46,782 nt of DNA from Brevibacterium sp. S111. Its GTDB lineage: Bacteria > Actinomycetota > Actinomycetes > Actinomycetales > Brevibacteriaceae. Position 1 is the first letter of the stretch, and each line of letters begins with the position of its first letter. This document shows positions 16,364 through 24,380 of this stretch, piece by piece. The position numbers and the translations under genes are program-made. The DNA is taken from NCBI RefSeq assembly GCF_004745075.1, contig NZ_RHFH01000019.1:1-46782 (forward strand), in the 5' to 3' direction. The notes under the pieces are model-generated. The model worked only from the letters and a program-made list of their open reading frames with translations, did no database searches and had not been told where the DNA came from.

Positions 16364-17650
16364 TCAGTCCAACAGGTCGTGGCGCACGATCGACTGTTCG
16401 CGGTCGGGGCCGACACCGATGACCGACATCCGGCAGCCCGAGATCTCCTCGAGCGCGAGCACGTACTTCTGCGCATTGATCGGCAGGTCGTCGAAGGTCC
16501 GAGCCGCGGTGATGTCCTCGCTCCACCCGTCGAAGTATTCGAAGACCGGCTTCGCGTGGTGGAAATCGGTCTGGGACATCGGCATCTCGTCGAAACGCTG
16601 CCCGTCGACTTCGTAGCCCACGCAGACGGGGATCCGGTCGATGCCGGTGAGCACGTCGAGCTTCGTGAGCACATAGTCGGTGAAGCCGTTGGTGCGTGCC
16701 GCGTAGCGGGCGATGACCGCGTCGTACCAGCCGCAGCGGCGCGGGCGACCGGTGTTGACTCCGAATTCGCCGCCGGCCTTCTGCAGGTATTCGCCCATCT
16801 CGTCGAAGAGTTCGGTCGGAAACGGACCGGCGCCCACACGCGTGGTGTAGGCCTTGACGATGCCGACGACCCGGTTGATCCGGGTCGGTCCGATGCCGGT
16901 GCCCACGCAGGAGCCGCCGGCGGTCGGGTTCGACGAGGTGACGAACGGGTAGGTGCCGTGGTCGACGTCGAGCATCGTCGCCTGGCCGCCTTCCATGACG
17001 ACGACCTCGCCGCGGTCGAGCGCCTCGTTGAGCATGAGCTCGGTCTCGGCGACGTAGGGGCGCAGCCGTTCGATGAAGGGTTCGAAGTACTCAACGATCT
17101 CCTCGACGGAGACGGCCCGGCGGTTGTAGACCTTGACGAGCAGTTCGTTCTTCTGCCGCAGCGACCCCTCGATCTTCTGCCGCAGGATGGACTCGTCGAA
17201 GATGTCCTGGACGCGGATGCCCAGACGCCCGATCTTGTCCATGTAGGCGGGTCCGATGCCGCGCCCGGTGGTGCCGATGGCGCGTTTGCCGAGGAACCGT
17301 TCGGTCACCTTGTCCATCGTCTGGTGGTACGGAGCCACGAGGTGGGCGTTGGCCGAGACCCGCAGCTTCGAGGTGTCCGCACCGCGGGATTCGAGGGCAT
17401 CGATCTCTTCGAAGAGTGCTTCGAGGTTGACGACGACGCCGTTGCCGATGACCGGGGTGACGTTCGGTGAGAGGATTCCTGCGGGCAGCAGCTTGAGTTC
17501 GTACTTCTCGCCGCCGACGACAACCGTGTGGCCGGCATTGTTCCCACCATTGGGCTTGACCACGTAGTCGACGCTGGTGCCGAGGATATCGGTGGTCTTA
17601 CCTTTACCTTCGTCGCCCCACTGAGCGCCGACGACAACGATTGCTGGCAT
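16364..17650 (-). CDS. purA: Adenylosuccinate synthetase
   Basis: 428 residues, the normal length. It joins IMP and aspartate using GTP to make adenylosuccinate, the first committed step to AMP, in the cytosol. All signatures are present: [11 protein letters not shown] at the N-terminus (catalytic Asp and GTP loop), [11 protein letters not shown] with the catalytic His, [10 protein letters not shown], and [16 protein letters not shown] about 9 nt before the ATG is the Shine-Dalgarno sequence, and it lies in a small leader hairpin (17659-17674). In other actinobacteria purA often sits close to a DUF3151 gene; here that gene is about 15 kb away on the same strand. Confidence 0.98.
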   Translation of the reverse strand: MPAIVVVGAQWGDEGKGKTTDILGTSVDYVVKPNGGNNAGHTVVVGGEKYELKLLPAGILSPNVTPVIGNGVVVNLEALFEEIDALESRGADTSKLRVSANAHLVAPYHQTMDKVTERFLGKRAIGTTGRGIGPAYMDKIGRLGIRVQDIFDESILRQKIEGSLRQKNELLVKVYNRRAVSVEEIVEYFEPFIERLRPYVAETELMLNEALDRGEVVVMEGGQATMLDVDHGTYPFVTSSNPTAGGSCVGTGIGPTRINRVVGIVKAYTTRVGAGPFPTELFDEMGEYLQKAGGEFGVNTGRPRRCGWYDAVIARYAARTNGFTDYVLTKLDVLTGIDRIPVCVGYEVDGQRFDEMPMSQTDFHHAKPVFEYFDGWSEDITAARTFDDLPINAQKYVLALEEISGCRMSVIGVGPDREQSIVRHDLLD

Positions 17651-17658
17651 GAGAGTAC

Positions 17659-17674
17659 TTCACCTCGAAGTGAA
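17659..17674 (-). promoter_or_regulatory. Leader hairpin covering the purA ribosome binding site
   Basis: The purA leader reads TTCACTTCGAGGTGAA, which folds into five Watson-Crick pairs (TTCAC/GTGAA), a closing T-G wobble and a TCGA loop. The 3' arm contains most of the Shine-Dalgarno GAGGTGA. Translation control by masking of this site is plausible but unproven; the stem is short. Confidence 0.45.
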
Positions 17675-17966
17675 AGGGGATGTCATTACGCGCTAAGTCT
17701 ACTGGGTCACACCGACACAACCACCAGCGGGAGCATCCGATCACCGAGGCGGCGCCACCCCTGGCGCCCCGTCCTGGCACACTCTCCCACTCACTCCCTC
17801 GACGCTCGTGACGCCGCCGACTGCGCAGAACCGCCAGCATCCTTGTTCGCCACGTCACCCGGCCCTATGCTGAAGTCACCCACGTATCACGTCGTTCGGG
17901 CAGGAGCCTTCTGAACGTCGCCGGAGCAGTCGACTTCAGGGCATCACCGCTCTAAGGAGGTCGCTC
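17675..17966. other. Divergent promoter region of purA and aminotransferase
   Basis: About 290 nt without a gene. A weak purA -10 candidate (TAGACT on the minus strand, about 17697-17702) and a CACCGAGGCGG motif near 17743 are visible. A strong TAAGGAGG site at the right end serves the aminotransferase gene. No RNA gene or riboswitch was recognised. Confidence 0.4.
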
Positions 17967-19244
17967 ATGTCCACCACCTCAATGCACCCGGCCACGAGTT
18001 CATCGCAGAACCCTTCGCCTTCGTCGCAGAATCTCTCGCTGCCGTACGCCAGCCGACACGACAAGCTCATCGGGTCCGTCATCGATGCCTCCACCACTCT
18101 GCTGGCCGCGTACGACCACGACATCGTCAAATTCGGGATGGGGGCACCCGCACCGGACATGCTGCCGGCGAAGGACTTCGCACGCATCGCCGGCGAGGTC
18201 TTCTCTCCGGAGAACTTCACCTACGGGGAGACGAAGGGCGAACCGATCCTCATCGAGGCGCTTCACGACTACCTCGCCTCCAGCGGACAGATCCCACCCG
18301 AACAGCAGGGCAACCGCGACCGTCTGCTCATCACCTCGGGCGGGATGCAGGGCCTCGACCTCGGGTTCAAACTCTTCGTCAGCCCCGGCGACCTCGTCGC
18401 CTGCGAATCCCCCACCTACACGAACGGTTCGGCCACAGCCATGAGCTACGAGGCGGAGATCCTCGAGATCCCCGTCGACGAAGACGGCATGCAGGTCGAC
18501 GCCCTCGAAGAGCACACCGCACGAACCGGGCGCGCTCCGAAGGTCATCTACACCGTCCCGACGTTCCAGAACCCTGCCGGTGTGACGATGTCCCTGCCCC
18601 GCCGCGAACAGCTGCTCGCCTTCGCCCACCGTCACCGTTCGGTCATCATCGAGGACAACCCGTACGGCATGCTCCGCTTCTCCGGCGAATCCCTGCCGGC
18701 GCTCAGCGACCTCAGCCCGAACGATCCCCTCATCTTCGGCGTCCGCACCTTCTCGAAATTCGTCGCCCCCGGACTGCGCGTGGGCTGGATCGACGTCGAC
18801 CCCGAGATCCGCGAACTCGCCGTCAACGCGAAGCAGACGATGGATTCCTGCGCGGCCGTGCCCAACCAGCACCTCATCGCCCGCTGGCTGGCCGAAGGCG
18901 GCGCGGACTCCCACGTCGAGGTCCTGCGTCAGGCCTATCGCGAGCGCAAGGTCGCCATGTCCGAAGGACTTCAGCGACTCTTCCCCGGCGAGATCCGAGC
19001 CACCGATCCCGACGGCGGATTCTTCCTCTGGGTGACCTTCGACGACGAGACGATCAACACCGAAGAGCTCATGCCCACCGCTCTCGAAGAAGGCGTCGCC
19101 TACATTCCCGGGCCCGCGTTCTCCCCTGCCGGGAACTTCTCGAACGCGCTGCGCCTGTGCTTCGCCTCGGCGACGCCCGACCGCATCGATGACGGCCTCG
19201 ACCGTCTCCGCCGCGCCGTCGATCGGTACCGTTCCGAACGCTGA
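17967..19244 (+). CDS. PLP-dependent aminotransferase (MocR/LysN-like class I fold)
   Basis: 425 residues. A Ser-rich N-terminal tail of 25 residues precedes a fold-type I aminotransferase: GAPAPDMLP, TYGETKGEPILIEAL, TSGGMQGLDL (cofactor phosphate site), TVPTFQNPAGVTMS, EDNPYGMLRF, and RTFSKFVAPGLRVGW, which holds the Schiff-base lysine. The pattern is close to the 2-aminoadipate/valine-pyruvate group and to the catalytic half of MocR regulators, but no DNA-binding domain is present. The amino donor cannot be told from sequence. A strong TAAGGAGG lies 6-8 nt before ATG 17967. It stands alone, divergent from purA. Confidence 0.88.
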   Translation: MSTTSMHPATSSSQNPSPSSQNLSLPYASRHDKLIGSVIDASTTLLAAYDHDIVKFGMGAPAPDMLPAKDFARIAGEVFSPENFTYGETKGEPILIEALHDYLASSGQIPPEQQGNRDRLLITSGGMQGLDLGFKLFVSPGDLVACESPTYTNGSATAMSYEAEILEIPVDEDGMQVDALEEHTARTGRAPKVIYTVPTFQNPAGVTMSLPRREQLLAFAHRHRSVIIEDNPYGMLRFSGESLPALSDLSPNDPLIFGVRTFSKFVAPGLRVGWIDVDPEIRELAVNAKQTMDSCAAVPNQHLIARWLAEGGADSHVEVLRQAYRERKVAMSEGLQRLFPGEIRATDPDGGFFLWVTFDDETINTEELMPTALEEGVAYIPGPAFSPAGNFSNALRLCFASATPDRIDDGLDRLRRAVDRYRSER

Positions 19245-19340
19245 CCTCCCACCACCCCTCGCCGAGGCGGCCGGCCCGACATGTGCACAATCACACGTTG
19301 AGCGTGCCCGATTCCGGGGTTCGCGGCCTCGGCAGTCGAC

Positions 19341-19346
19341 GATAAT
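19341..19346 (+). promoter_or_regulatory. -10 box, probable leaderless start of lipoprotein gene
   Basis: GATAAT ends 6 nt before ATG 19353. GGAG lies too close to the ATG to act as a normal ribosome binding site, so a leaderless message is likely. Confidence 0.5.
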
Positions 19347-19352
19347 GGAGAT

Positions 19353-19874
19353 ATGCGTATCAGACCGATCACCACTGTTGCCCTTGCCGGTCTTCTCGCT
19401 CTCAGCGGATGCTCCGGTTCCACCTCGGACGACTCCGAGCAGGCTCCGACCGACGACGCACAGTCCCAGAGCCCGGAAGCGGCCGAAGAGACTCCCAGCC
19501 GGCAGGCCCCGACCGAGGGCTCGGACGAGGACTCCGGCACGGACGAGGACTCCGGCTCCGCCGACGATTCCGAGGAATCGCACCTGAAGCTCGACACCGG
19601 GGAGAAGACGATCACGATCGACCCCACCGATGTCTACTGCTCCGGGAAGCCGGGCAGTCTCCGACACATCATCGGCAAGACGAACAATGAGCTGCCTCTG
19701 GTCAAGGCCGAAGGCACCGATTTCGTCATGGTCAAGGTCGGTCAGGGACGGCCCTTCAAGGCGAATCATCCCAAGGGCGTCGACTTCGGCGACGAGAGCG
19801 TGACATTCGACGGAACCGAGCTCGGCACGGCAGTGCTCGACGGAACCATGACCTGCACCGACTGGGAGGACTGA
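19353..19874 (+). CDS. Small secreted lipoprotein, LpqH-like
   Basis: 173 residues. A clear lipoprotein signal with lipobox LSGC (Cys near residue 24) is followed by a 60-residue Ser/Asp/Glu-rich low-complexity linker. The folded C-terminal 100 residues contain two Cys (DVYCSGKPG and TMTCTDWED) that could form a disulfide, and alternating beta-like segments (EKTITIDPTDVYC, DFVMVKVGQGR, SVTFDGTELGTAVLDGTMTC). This pattern recalls the mycobacterial LpqH/19-kDa antigen family, but I am not certain. The linker would hold the domain away from the membrane in the cell wall. A strong terminator shared with the ABC permease follows. Confidence 0.75.
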   Translation: MRIRPITTVALAGLLALSGCSGSTSDDSEQAPTDDAQSQSPEAAEETPSRQAPTEGSDEDSGTDEDSGSADDSEESHLKLDTGEKTITIDPTDVYCSGKPGSLRHIIGKTNNELPLVKAEGTDFVMVKVGQGRPFKANHPKGVDFGDESVTFDGTELGTAVLDGTMTCTDWED

Positions 19875-19887
19875 GACAGCTCCCACA

Positions 19888-19934
19888 CACTGCGCGCCGC
19901 GACCCCGACTTCGATGGGGCCGCGGCGCGCAGTG
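19888..19934. terminator. Bidirectional hairpin terminator
   Basis: A 14-nt perfect GC-rich stem (19888-19901 with 19921-19934) continues as an inner 4-nt CCCC/GGGG stem. It lies between the convergent ends of the lipoprotein gene and the ABC permease gene, 11-13 nt from each. Confidence 0.85.
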
Positions 19935-19944
19935 CATCCGGCGC

Positions 19945-22470
19945 TCACTCCATGCTCATGCCCTTGGCCGGGACGATCCGCGACATGGCGCGGGCCGGAA
20001 TCGCGGAGGCCAGCACGGCGGCGAGGATCGCGGCGGCGGCAATGAGACCGAGCTGCCCGCCCGGAACGTTGAGCACCGGGGAGCTCGATTCCGGGGTGAT
20101 CGAGGCCGTTCCCACCCAGCCGAAGAACGTGCCCACCGCTCCGCCGAAGACCAGGGCGATGACCGTCATCAGCAGGGACTCGATCGTGATCATCCGCGAC
20201 ATCGACCGACGCGTGAAGCCGAGCGCCCGCAGCAGGGCACCTTCCCTCCTCCGGTCGATCACCGAAAGGGTCAGTGTGTTGCTCACACCGATCACCGCGA
20301 TGATCACCGCGGCGGCCAGCAGTCCGAGCACCACCGTCAGCGCCACCTGGAACATCGAAGCGAACTCCGCCCGGGTCTGGGCGGGATCGGCATCGGCCTG
20401 CGCCCCAGCGCTCTCGAGTTCCGAGGTCAGCGCCTCGATCTGTGAGCCGGAGGCATCATCGGCGATCTTCACCCAGGTCTGTGATTCGGCGTCGCCACCG
20501 GCGGCCTTGACGATCCGCGCCTCGTCGGCCCCACTGACCAGTGCTGTTCCGAGGGGAACGTTGTAGGAGCCGACGGCCTTGAGTGAGACCGTGTCCCCGC
20601 CGACGTCGACGGTCACCGTCTTGCCGTCGATGTCCTCAGTCCCCTCGTCGAGGCCGATGCTCGAGGGGTCGATGAGCACGGTTCCCTCGTCGACGTCGTA
20701 GCCGTCGCTGCGCATGACCGGGGAGTCTGCGGCATCCTCGGCGCTGGCCACGGCCAGATCGCCCGAACCGCCCAGCCCGTCGATGCTCACCGAGGCGGCC
20801 GGTGCGGGAACCTCGACACGGTCCTCAACGATCGAGGCGTCGTCGAGGGACGACGTCACCGTGTCCGCGGACCCGGAGACGACGAGGTCGACGGGCGTGT
20901 CCTCGGCGGTGGCGAGCTCGAGCGTGCGCTGCAGGCTCGCCGAACCGACGACCACGGCCGTGACCAGGGTGATGCCGATGAGCAGCGCCCCCGTCGTCGA
21001 GGCGGTGCGACCACCCGCCGAGCTGGCCGAACGTCCTGCCAGCTTCACCGTCGGCGAGCGCCGGGCCACCACGGCGACCACCCGGGCCAGGGCTGCCACC
21101 AGCGGCGGCACGAAGGCGCGAGCGCCGATGAGCAGGGCCACGAAGAGTCCGAAGCAGCCGAGGATGCCGAGGACCACGGACTGACCGGAGGCACCGAGCA
21201 GGCAGACGGCGACCCCGACCGCACCGAGCACGAGGGCGATCGTCGCCCGCACCCAACGGAAGCGGGGAGCCGCGGCCGGGACGTCGACGGGACGCAGCGC
21301 CTCGATGGGAGAGACCCTCGAGGAGCGCAGCGCCGGGATGAGTCCGGCGGCCACCGTGACGAGGATGCCGACCGCCGGCCCGGTGATGAGCGCCGCCGGC
21401 GAAAAGGACATCTGTGCGAACTCGGGCATCCAGAACGCCCGCGCGGCCGCGGCCAGCCCCCAGCCGAGGAGCAGACCGAGTCCGATGCCGAACGCCGACC
21501 CGACGATGCCGAGCGTGAGGCTCTCGAGCACCGCGGCCCCGCGCACATGGGACCGTGAGGCGCCGACGGCGCGGAAGAGGGCGAGCACCCGTGTTCGGGA
21601 GGCGACGAGCACATTGAAGGTGTTCGAGATGACGAGGGCGGCCACGCCGGCGGCGAGGAGGCCGAAGGCAATGCCGACGGTCGAGAGCATGTCGGAGGAG
21701 TCGGACATGGATTCGAGCTGCTCCTCGACGACCTGATCGACGGTCTTGACCTCGACCGCGTCGCCGGCTCCGGAGCGGTCGACGGCGGCGGTGACCGCCT
21801 CGGCGAGCTGTTCGCGGTCGGTTCCGCTGTCGGCGACGACGCGGATGGCGTCGGGGGCGAGCTCGGCCGGTGCGGCCGTCAGTCCGGCGTCGGTGAGGTA
21901 GAGCGTCAGCCCCGCGGAGGTGGAGGATCCCGCGGCGATGCCTGTGACGGTGAAGCTCGGTCCCTCGTCTCCGCCGCGGCCGGAACCGTCGAAGTCGCTG
22001 AGGCTGAGTTCATCGCCGACCGAGACTCCGAGAGTCTTCGCATCGGCCTCGCCCAGCATGAGTTCGTCATCGGCGCTGGGCTCCGACCCTTTGAGGACCT
22101 CGTCCTGACCCTGCGGGAGGTTCGTCACCCGACCCGTGACCTCGGCGCTGTCGGAGGACACGGAGACGTAGCCGGTCTGCGTGAGTTGGGCGCTGGAGGC
22201 GCCGTCGACCGCGGAGACGGTCTTCGTCAGCGATTCGTCGAGCGAGGCGGAGCCGTCGGCGACGTCTGCGGGGTCCGAGGCCTCGGTTTCGGTGACGGCG
22301 ACGTCGGCGCCGGACCATTCGGCGCGGACTTGGTTGCGGAGCGTGTCGCCGAACGCCTGCGAGAACAGGAGGGCGGCGACGATGAAGGCCACGGACACGG
22401 CGATGGCGATCATCGCGGCGAAGAGTCGGCCCGAGGAGCTGCGGAGGTTCGACCATGCGATGCGGATCAT
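19945..22470 (-). CDS. FtsX-like ABC transporter permease
   Basis: 841 residues. An N-terminal helix (LFAAMIAIAVSVAFIVAALLFSQAFG) is followed by a large extracytoplasmic MacB-like domain (residues about 50-260). The first three-helix FtsX domain comes next (about 270-410, ending VSPIEALRPVD), two more helices, a second external domain, and a final FtsX domain ending in RIVPAKGM. This is the duplicated layout of exporters for antimicrobial peptides or lipoproteins, or of mechanical cell-wall regulators. Its ATG overlaps the stop of the ATPase gene as ATGA. The LuxR-type two-component pair upstream probably controls both genes. Confidence 0.9.
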   Translation of the reverse strand: MIRIAWSNLRSSSGRLFAAMIAIAVSVAFIVAALLFSQAFGDTLRNQVRAEWSGADVAVTETEASDPADVADGSASLDESLTKTVSAVDGASSAQLTQTGYVSVSSDSAEVTGRVTNLPQGQDEVLKGSEPSADDELMLGEADAKTLGVSVGDELSLSDFDGSGRGGDEGPSFTVTGIAAGSSTSAGLTLYLTDAGLTAAPAELAPDAIRVVADSGTDREQLAEAVTAAVDRSGAGDAVEVKTVDQVVEEQLESMSDSSDMLSTVGIAFGLLAAGVAALVISNTFNVLVASRTRVLALFRAVGASRSHVRGAAVLESLTLGIVGSAFGIGLGLLLGWGLAAAARAFWMPEFAQMSFSPAALITGPAVGILVTVAAGLIPALRSSRVSPIEALRPVDVPAAAPRFRWVRATIALVLGAVGVAVCLLGASGQSVVLGILGCFGLFVALLIGARAFVPPLVAALARVVAVVARRSPTVKLAGRSASSAGGRTASTTGALLIGITLVTAVVVGSASLQRTLELATAEDTPVDLVVSGSADTVTSSLDDASIVEDRVEVPAPAASVSIDGLGGSGDLAVASAEDAADSPVMRSDGYDVDEGTVLIDPSSIGLDEGTEDIDGKTVTVDVGGDTVSLKAVGSYNVPLGTALVSGADEARIVKAAGGDAESQTWVKIADDASGSQIEALTSELESAGAQADADPAQTRAEFASMFQVALTVVLGLLAAAVIIAVIGVSNTLTLSVIDRRREGALLRALGFTRRSMSRMITIESLLMTVIALVFGGAVGTFFGWVGTASITPESSSPVLNVPGGQLGLIAAAAILAAVLASAIPARAMSRIVPAKGMSME

Positions 22471-23372
22471 CGGGCACCTCCGAAGGTCGTCGCGTCGGCG
22501 GCCGTTCCTGCCGGTCCGGCGGCGTGCGAGCCGGAGGTGCCGGTGCCGGAGGTGCCAGAGCGTGCGGCGCCGGAGCCTGAGGTGCCGGCGGCCGCGGTGA
22601 CGTTCATCAGCGCGGTGGCCACCGATTCGGGGTCGGGCTGGGACAGTTCCCCGGCGAGGCGACCGTCGGCGAGGAGGACGACACGGTCGGCGCGGGCGGC
22701 CGCGCGGGGGTCGTGGGTGACCATGACGACGGTCTGCCCCAGTTCGTCGACGGAGGAGCGGAGGATGCTCAGCACCTCTTCGCCCGCGTTCGAGTCGAGG
22801 TTGCCCGTCGGCTCATCGGCGACGATGACGTCCGGTTGGGACACGAGTGCGCGGGCGACGGCGACGCGCTGCTGCTGTCCGCCGGAGAGCTCGTGGGGAC
22901 GGTGTTTGAGGCGTTCGCCGAGCCCGAGGAGGTCGACCATGCGGCGGAAGACCTGCCGGTCCGGCTTCTTCCCGGACAGCTGGGAGGGCAGCAGGATGTT
23001 CTCTTCGGCGTTCATCGACGGCACGAGGTTGAAGGACTGGAAGACGAAGCCGATGCGGTCGCGGCGGATCGCCGTGAGCTTCCGGTCGCTCAGCTTCGAG
23101 ATCGGGGTCTCGCCGATGATCACTTCGCCCGAATCGGGAGTGTCGAGGCCGGCGAGCATATTCAGCAACGTCGATTTTCCGGAACCGGAGGGTCCCATGA
23201 TGGCGGTGAAGCGCCCGGCCTCGATGTCGATGCTCAGGTCGTCGAGGGGGCGGACGCTCGCGTCCCCCTCACCGTAGGTCTTCATCAGGGAGATGGCCTG
23301 GATGGCCAGCCTCGGTGCCGGGTAGGGGGTCTGGGCCGGTCGGGGGTCTGTGTGTGTCGGTGAGGAATTCAT
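22467..23372 (-). CDS. ABC transporter ATP-binding protein (MacB/LolD type)
   Basis: About 301 residues. Walker A GPSGSGKST, Q-loop FQSFNLVP, signature LSGGQQQR, Walker B VIVADEPTGNLD and switch His in VTHD are all intact. The form is that of ATPases that pair with FtsX-like permeases. The last 40 residues are a Gly/Ser/Thr/Ala-rich tail (GTSG repeats) with no counterpart in the family. ATG 23372 has GGAG close by; the frame is open to 23408. It is coupled to the permease by ATGA. An operator-like palindrome at 23461-23476 lies about 90 nt upstream. Confidence 0.92.
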   Translation of the reverse strand: MNSSPTHTDPRPAQTPYPAPRLAIQAISLMKTYGEGDASVRPLDDLSIDIEAGRFTAIMGPSGSGKSTLLNMLAGLDTPDSGEVIIGETPISKLSDRKLTAIRRDRIGFVFQSFNLVPSMNAEENILLPSQLSGKKPDRQVFRRMVDLLGLGERLKHRPHELSGGQQQRVAVARALVSQPDVIVADEPTGNLDSNAGEEVLSILRSSVDELGQTVVMVTHDPRAAARADRVVLLADGRLAGELSQPDPESVATALMNVTAAAGTSGSGAARSGTSGTGTSGSHAAGPAGTAADATTFGGAR

Positions 23373-23460
23373 GACTCCAGCTTCGTCGCCCGCCCCACCT
23401 GGGCACATCGGACCGGAGGATGGTCTTCGCCGAGGTGGTGGCCGACTCGGCGGGGCCGGG

Positions 23461-23476
23461 TCATACCTGGGGATGA
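23461..23476 (-). promoter_or_regulatory. Candidate LuxR-type regulator site at ABC promoter
   Basis: TCATACCTGGGGATGA is an imperfect 16-bp palindrome with TCAT...ATGA ends. On the minus strand it reads CCAGGTATGAC, where TATGAC would serve as the -10 box. A related sequence with the same TCATACC half occurs at the promoter of the kinase-regulator pair (26024-26039), which suggests one regulator acts on both. Confidence 0.5.
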
Positions 23477-23492
23477 GTGCCGAAGTCGGTGT

Positions 23493-24380
23493 TCAGCTTC
23501 CCGGCGCGACGAGGCCGGCCTCGTAGGCGAGGACGACGGCCTGCACTCGATCGCGGACCTCGAGTTTCATGAGGATGCGACCGACGTGGGTCTTGACCGT
23601 CGGCTGGGCGAGGAAGAGCCGCTCACCGATCTCGGTGTTGCTCAGCCCCTTGGCGATGAGGGTGAGCACCTCCCGCTCCCGCGGTGTCAGCGATTCGAGG
23701 CGCCGGACCTCGTCCGCATCGAGCAGGTTCTGCGCGGGCAGGTTCTGTGCAGGAAGATTCTGTGCCGGCATCGGGGACTGTGATGAGTCCGCCGAGGTGG
23801 CCGTGAGCGAAGCGTCCTGCCCCGCGCCGAGGTGGGGCAGGATTTCGCTGTCGAGCAGGCGTCGCGTGGTGGTGGGGGCGATGACCGCTCCCCCGTCGAC
23901 GACGGTGCGGATCGAGTCGAGGAGCACCTCGGGGAGGGTGTCCTTGAGGAGGAACCCCGAGGCTCCTGCCCGCAGGGCACGCAGGGCGTACTCATCGTCG
24001 TCGAAGGTGGTGAGGACGATGATCTTCGGGGTGCGGATGTGGCCTTCGTCGGCGAGAGCCAGGATCTGCTCGGTGGCGTCGATGCCGTCGAGGCGGGGCA
24101 TCCTCACGTCCATGAGCACGACATCGGGCTGAACCTGGCGGACCGTGTCGAGTCCGGCGATGCCGTCACCGGCCTGCCCGGCCACGCTCATATCCGTTTG
24201 GGAGTCGATGACCATGGCGAAGCCGGCCCGCACGAGTGCCTGGTCGTCGACGAGGACGACTCGCAGCAGATCAGGGTGGTGGGGGTCCCGGGCGTCGTGG
24301 GAATCACGGACGTCTCGGGAGTTCCGGGCGTCTCGACATCCTTGGACGGATTCGGTGTCCTGACCTCTGCCGGCGGTCAC
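23493..24380 (-). CDS. NarL/LuxR-type response regulator
   Basis: 295 residues. The receiver domain (about 38-160) has LVDDQ, the phospho-acceptor Asp in VVLMDVRMPRLDG, the switch Thr in VLTTFDDD and Lys in LLKDT. The C-terminal LuxR-type domain (LTPREREVLTLIAKGLSNTEIGERLFLAQPTVKTHV) binds DNA. Two oddities are a 37-residue N-terminal tail rich in RD/SR repeats, and three tandem PAQNL repeats in the linker before the DNA-binding domain. GTG 24380 overlaps the kinase stop as GTGA. It should be phosphorylated by that kinase and is likely to control the ABC exporter that follows. Confidence 0.9.
   Translation of the reverse strand: MTAGRGQDTESVQGCRDARNSRDVRDSHDARDPHHPDLLRVVLVDDQALVRAGFAMVIDSQTDMSVAGQAGDGIAGLDTVRQVQPDVVLMDVRMPRLDGIDATEQILALADEGHIRTPKIIVLTTFDDDEYALRALRAGASGFLLKDTLPEVLLDSIRTVVDGGAVIAPTTTRRLLDSEILPHLGAGQDASLTATSADSSQSPMPAQNLPAQNLPAQNLLDADEVRRLESLTPREREVLTLIAKGLSNTEIGERLFLAQPTVKTHVGRILMKLEVRDRVQAVVLAYEAGLVAPGS
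23724..23768 (-). repeat. Three 15-bp repeats coding PAQNL
   Basis: Three in-frame units, slightly diverged at the DNA level, encode PAQNL three times between the receiver and LuxR domains. The copy number could change by slippage without breaking the frame. Confidence 0.85.

Noticed and set aside
18000..19937. A 645-codon open frame on the minus strand
   Set aside because: It is antisense to the aminotransferase and lipoprotein genes, which have clear families and start signals; the antisense product has no recognisable motif.
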